Assembly (NCBI GenBank): GCA_937880835.1
Contig: CALGRN010000123.1
Location: 1 to 15,593 of the forward strand
Reading direction: 5' to 3'
Source: an uncultured Prevotella sp.
Lineage (GTDB): Bacteria; Bacteroidota; Bacteroidia; Bacteroidales; Bacteroidaceae
DNA length: 15,593 bases
Shown here: positions 13,360-15,593 of the stretch, piece by piece
Numbering within the stretch: the stretch's first letter is position 1
How the letters are laid out: each line of letters begins with the position of its first letter
Made by a program: the position numbers and the translations under genes
Notes under the pieces: model-generated
Told to the model about the DNA's origin: nothing
Database searches by the model: none
Seen by the model: only the letters and a program-made list of their open reading frames with translations

Positions 13360-14459
13360 TAAAATATCTTGACTTGAAACGTGTTACTGCACAGCATGAA
13401 TATGAAATAAAGAATGCTTTGGCAGAAGTTGTTGACAGCGGTTGGTATCTGCTCGGAGAAGCCACATCGCGGTTTGAAAACGAATATGCTGAATACATCG
13501 GCGTAAGTAACTGCATAGGATGCGCCAACGGACTTGACGCCCTTACTCTCATCTTCCGTGCATACATTGAAATGGGACAGATGAGCGAGGGCGACGAAGT
13601 GATAGTGCCTGCCAACACATATATTGCCTCTATACTTGCCGTAACTGCAAACAAGTTGAAGCCCATACTCGTAGAACCCGACCTGAATACGCTCGAAATA
13701 GATGACACACTGATAGAGCAAGCCGTAACTGCAAAGACGCGGGCAGTAATGATTGTGCACCTTTACGGACGTTGTGCATACACCGAACGCATAGCCGACA
13801 TCTGCCGCAAGCATAATCTGAAACTCATCGAAGACAATGCGCAAGCTCACGGATGCACCTTCGGCAGCAGGCGGACAGGCTCTTTGGCTGATGCGGCAGG
13901 GCACAGTTTCTATCCCGGAAAAAATCTCGGAGCATTGGGAGATGGCGGTGCTGTGACGACAGACGACAACGAACTGGCATGCACCGTACGCACTCTTGCC
14001 AATTATGGAAGTTCAAGAAAATACGTGTTTCCATACAAAGGAGTCAACAGCAGATTAGATGAAATACAAGCTGCGGTGTTGTCTGTAAAACTGAAATACA
14101 TAGACGAGGATAACGACCGCAGAAAAACGATAGCCCGACAATACATCCGAGAAATTCGCAACAGCCATATACGCATCACGGAAGACAAACCCGGACAAGA
14201 CAACGTATATCATATATTCCCCTTGTTCTGCAACCGCAGAGACCAATTGCAGCAATATCTTGCCGACAACGGCATACAGACCATAATACATTATCCTATT
14301 CCTCCGCACAAGCAGGAATGCTATAAAGAATTAAACGATATTCATCTGCCTGTCACAGAGAGAATACACGATGAGGAACTGAGCATTCCTCTGAATCAGA
14401 CTCTGACGGAAAACGAGATAGGCATTATTATAGAAACCATCAATAATTTTGAAGTATAA
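13356..14459 (+). CDS. DegT/DnrJ/EryC1/StrS-type sugar 3-aminotransferase (FdtB/QdtB-like)
   Basis: This PLP enzyme should transfer an amino group to the 3-keto sugar nucleotide made by the cupin isomerase, giving dTDP-3-amino-3,6-dideoxyhexose. I start it at the ATG at 13356, in the ATGA overlap with the transferase, because homologues begin MIxFLDLK and this one MIKYLDLK; an ATG three codons earlier also exists. In this 367-residue numbering, GCANGLDAL (55-63) forms the phosphate site, VPANTYIAS (84-92) follows, and LIEDNAQAHG (157-166) carries the PLP-ring aspartate Asp160. SFYPGKNLGALGDGGA (184-199) holds the Schiff-base lysine Lys189. NSRLDEIQAA and HYPIPPHKQ are also family hallmarks. 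The protein appears complete. Only context assigns the sugar position; other StrS-family aminotransferases look similar. Confidence 0.92.
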   Translation: MIKYLDLKRVTAQHEYEIKNALAEVVDSGWYLLGEATSRFENEYAEYIGVSNCIGCANGLDALTLIFRAYIEMGQMSEGDEVIVPANTYIASILAVTANKLKPILVEPDLNTLEIDDTLIEQAVTAKTRAVMIVHLYGRCAYTERIADICRKHNLKLIEDNAQAHGCTFGSRRTGSLADAAGHSFYPGKNLGALGDGGAVTTDDNELACTVRTLANYGSSRKYVFPYKGVNSRLDEIQAAVLSVKLKYIDEDNDRRKTIARQYIREIRNSHIRITEDKPGQDNVYHIFPLFCNRRDQLQQYLADNGIQTIIHYPIPPHKQECYKELNDIHLPVTERIHDEELSIPLNQTLTENEIGIIIETINNFEV

Positions 14460-14552
14460 GCACATTGCCGGCGTATTCTTTCAGACATAGAAAAATATGT
14501 ATAGAAACATCTAACGCATTTCATTGATTATAAGAAATTTAAAAATGGCATC

Positions 14553-14640
14553 CTGAAAACTGTTGTTTTGCATTACGAAACAATAGCTTTAAGGATGCGA
14601 AAGGATAGTTTTCGTAGTGCAAAAGTTATCTTTTGGGAAT
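14553..14640. repeat. 22-bp tandem repeat, copy 2 (four units)
   Basis: Four 22-bp units occupy 14553-14574, 14575-14596, 14597-14618 and 14619-14640. The first contains CTGTTGTTTTGCA (14560-14572), identical to 7346-7358. CGAAAGGATA (14598-14607) also occurs in copy 1 at 7362-7371. Units 3 and 4 fold as CGAAA/TTTCG and CAAAAG/CTTTTG, with different bases from copy 1 but preserved pairing. The array lies in a 330-base gap between the aminotransferase and murF and ends 119 bases before the murF -7 box, nearly the same distance as copy 1 from its promoter. The stretch 14460-14552 shows no gene or clear terminator. Confidence 0.7.
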
Positions 14641-14739
14641 ATGGTTTCCAAACTTATGATATCCAATTACTTATATATTTCATTTCATCATGCGCGGGAT
14701 AATACTGTTTATTTGACCGAAAATCATAAATAAAACGTA

Positions 14740-14767
14740 TTTGTCTCGCAAAATTAGACTATATTTG
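14740..14767 (+). promoter_or_regulatory. Probable promoter of murF
   Basis: TATATTTG (14760-14767) is a full TAnnTTTG -7 box. The nearest TTTG is at 14740-14743, only 16 bases upstream, which is shorter than the usual 19-21, so the -33 contact is uncertain. Transcription would start near 14771, leaving a leader of 13-19 bases before the two candidate murF start codons. Confidence 0.5.
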
Positions 14768-14789
14768 CATCCTAAATATGTAAATGACA

Positions 14790-15593
14790 ATGGAAATATC
14801 TGAACTATACAGCATCTTCGAAAAGCATCCGCAAGTGACTACCGACAGTCGCGACTGTCCGCAAGGGTCTATATTCTTTGCGCTCAAAGGTGCATCATTC
14901 GACGGAAATGCTTATGCTGCCGCTGCTTTGGAAAAGGGATGTGCCTATGCCGTAGTTGACGAAAGAGAATATGCAAAGACTGACGACAAGAGGTATATAC
15001 TTGTGGAGGACTGTCTCGAAACGTTGCAAAGGCTCGCTCATCATCATAGAAAAAAGCTGGGAACGAAGATAATCGGGGTGACTGGGACGAACGGAAAAAC
15101 GACCACGAAAGAGCTTATCTCGGCTGTGCTTTCAGAGAAATATAATGTTTTATACACGCTTGGCAACCTGAACAATCATATCGGTGTGCCGAAAACATTG
15201 CTTCGGTTGACTGCCGGGCACGATATAGCCGTAGTGGAAATGGGGGCTAATCATCCCGGCGAGATAAAGGCTTTGGCTGAAATAGTTGAGCCGGATTATG
15301 GCATAATAACGAATGTGGGAAAGGCTCATCTCGAAGGTTTCGGTTCGTTCGAGGGCGTGGTGAAAACGAAAGGAGAGCTTTACGATTATATCAGGATCAG
15401 GCAGAACGGCATCGTATTCATACACAACGAGAATGAGCATCTGATGAGAATATCGCACGACTTGAAGCTTGTAAGATATGGTTGCGAAGATAATGACAAT
15501 CTGTGTGTGAATGGAAAGGTTGTAAGTTGCGCGCCTCTTCTCAAATTCAAGTGGAGACATGCCGCAGGCGAATGGCACGAGGTGCAGACAAGG
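14790..15593 (+). CDS. murF: UDP-N-acetylmuramoyl-tripeptide-D-alanyl-D-alanine ligase, N-terminal part
   Basis: MurF adds D-Ala-D-Ala to the UDP-MurNAc-tripeptide with ATP, the last cytoplasmic step of peptidoglycan precursor synthesis. The window holds about the first 268 residues and the frame is still open at its end. The N-terminal domain shows VTTDSRDCPQGSIFFALKG with the UDP-contacting DSR, and ALEKGCAYAVVDE. The ATP loop GVTGTNGKTTTKE is followed by GNLNNHIGVP, AVVEMGANHPGEI and GIITNVGKAHLEGFGS, all typical of MurF. I chose the ATG at 14790 because homologues start close to MEISELY; an in-frame ATG at 14784 would add two residues (M-T). There is no Shine-Dalgarno sequence. The gene stands alone after a 330-base gap with its own promoter and a 22-bp repeat array upstream. 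Its remaining ~160 codons lie beyond the window. Confidence 0.95.
   Translation, partial: MEISELYSIFEKHPQVTTDSRDCPQGSIFFALKGASFDGNAYAAAALEKGCAYAVVDEREYAKTDDKRYILVEDCLETLQRLAHHHRKKLGTKIIGVTGTNGKTTTKELISAVLSEKYNVLYTLGNLNNHIGVPKTLLRLTAGHDIAVVEMGANHPGEIKALAEIVEPDYGIITNVGKAHLEGFGSFEGVVKTKGELYDYIRIRQNGIVFIHNENEHLMRISHDLKLVRYGCEDNDNLCVNGKVVSCAPLLKFKWRHAAGEWHEVQTR

Overview
The window looks like chromosomal DNA from a member of the Bacteroidales, most likely Prevotella-like. The evidence is low to moderate GC, the dxs-trkA-trkH gene order, Bacteroidetes-style promoters (TTG/TTTG, about 20 nt, then TAnnTTTG) and almost no Shine-Dalgarno sequences. The genus is an inference from style and was not tested by a search.

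Layout. (1) 1-4316, plus strand: the 3' end of dxs (isoprenoid precursor synthesis), trkA and trkH (potassium uptake, stop and start overlapping by one base), then manA (mannose-6-phosphate isomerase). (2) 4317-4708: a convergent intergenic region packed with palindromes, including a REP-like pair of hairpins in inverted orientation. (3) 7165-4709, minus strand: an xseA-xseB-trmB operon (exonuclease VII, tRNA m7G46 methyltransferase) with a very good promoter that starts almost on the xseA start codon; a candidate pseudoknot lies between xseB and trmB. (4) 7166-7694: a divergent control region with a four-unit 22-bp tandem repeat, a promoter and a long structured leader. The leader contains a short frame that looks like the broken N-terminus of a tRNA1(Val) methyltransferase. 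(5) 7695-12057, plus strand: one closely packed run of a MATE transporter, a cytidylate-kinase-like protein, a YfcE-like phosphoesterase, a small membrane protein, rfbB and an FdtA/QdtA-type cupin isomerase, closed by a probable terminator. (6) 12260-14459, plus strand: a new promoter, a structured leader, a FemAB/GNAT-like transferase and a DegT-type sugar aminotransferase overlapping by ATGA. (7) 14460-14783: a second copy of the 22-bp x 4 repeat, then a promoter. (8) The first 268 codons of murF, running off the window.

How the genes fit together. rfbB, the cupin isomerase, the transferase and the aminotransferase form a coherent route from dTDP-glucose to a dTDP-3-acylamino-3,6-dideoxyhexose (Fuc3NAc or Qui3NAc type), a surface-glycan precursor. 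No thymidylyltransferase (rmlA) is in the window. murF and dxs belong to neighbouring housekeeping units for cell wall and isoprenoids.

No phage, CRISPR, transposase, tRNA or rRNA was seen. The most unusual content is intergenic: the paired 22-bp repeat arrays, whose units keep hairpin pairing while their bases change, the REP-like element, and the possible pseudoknot.
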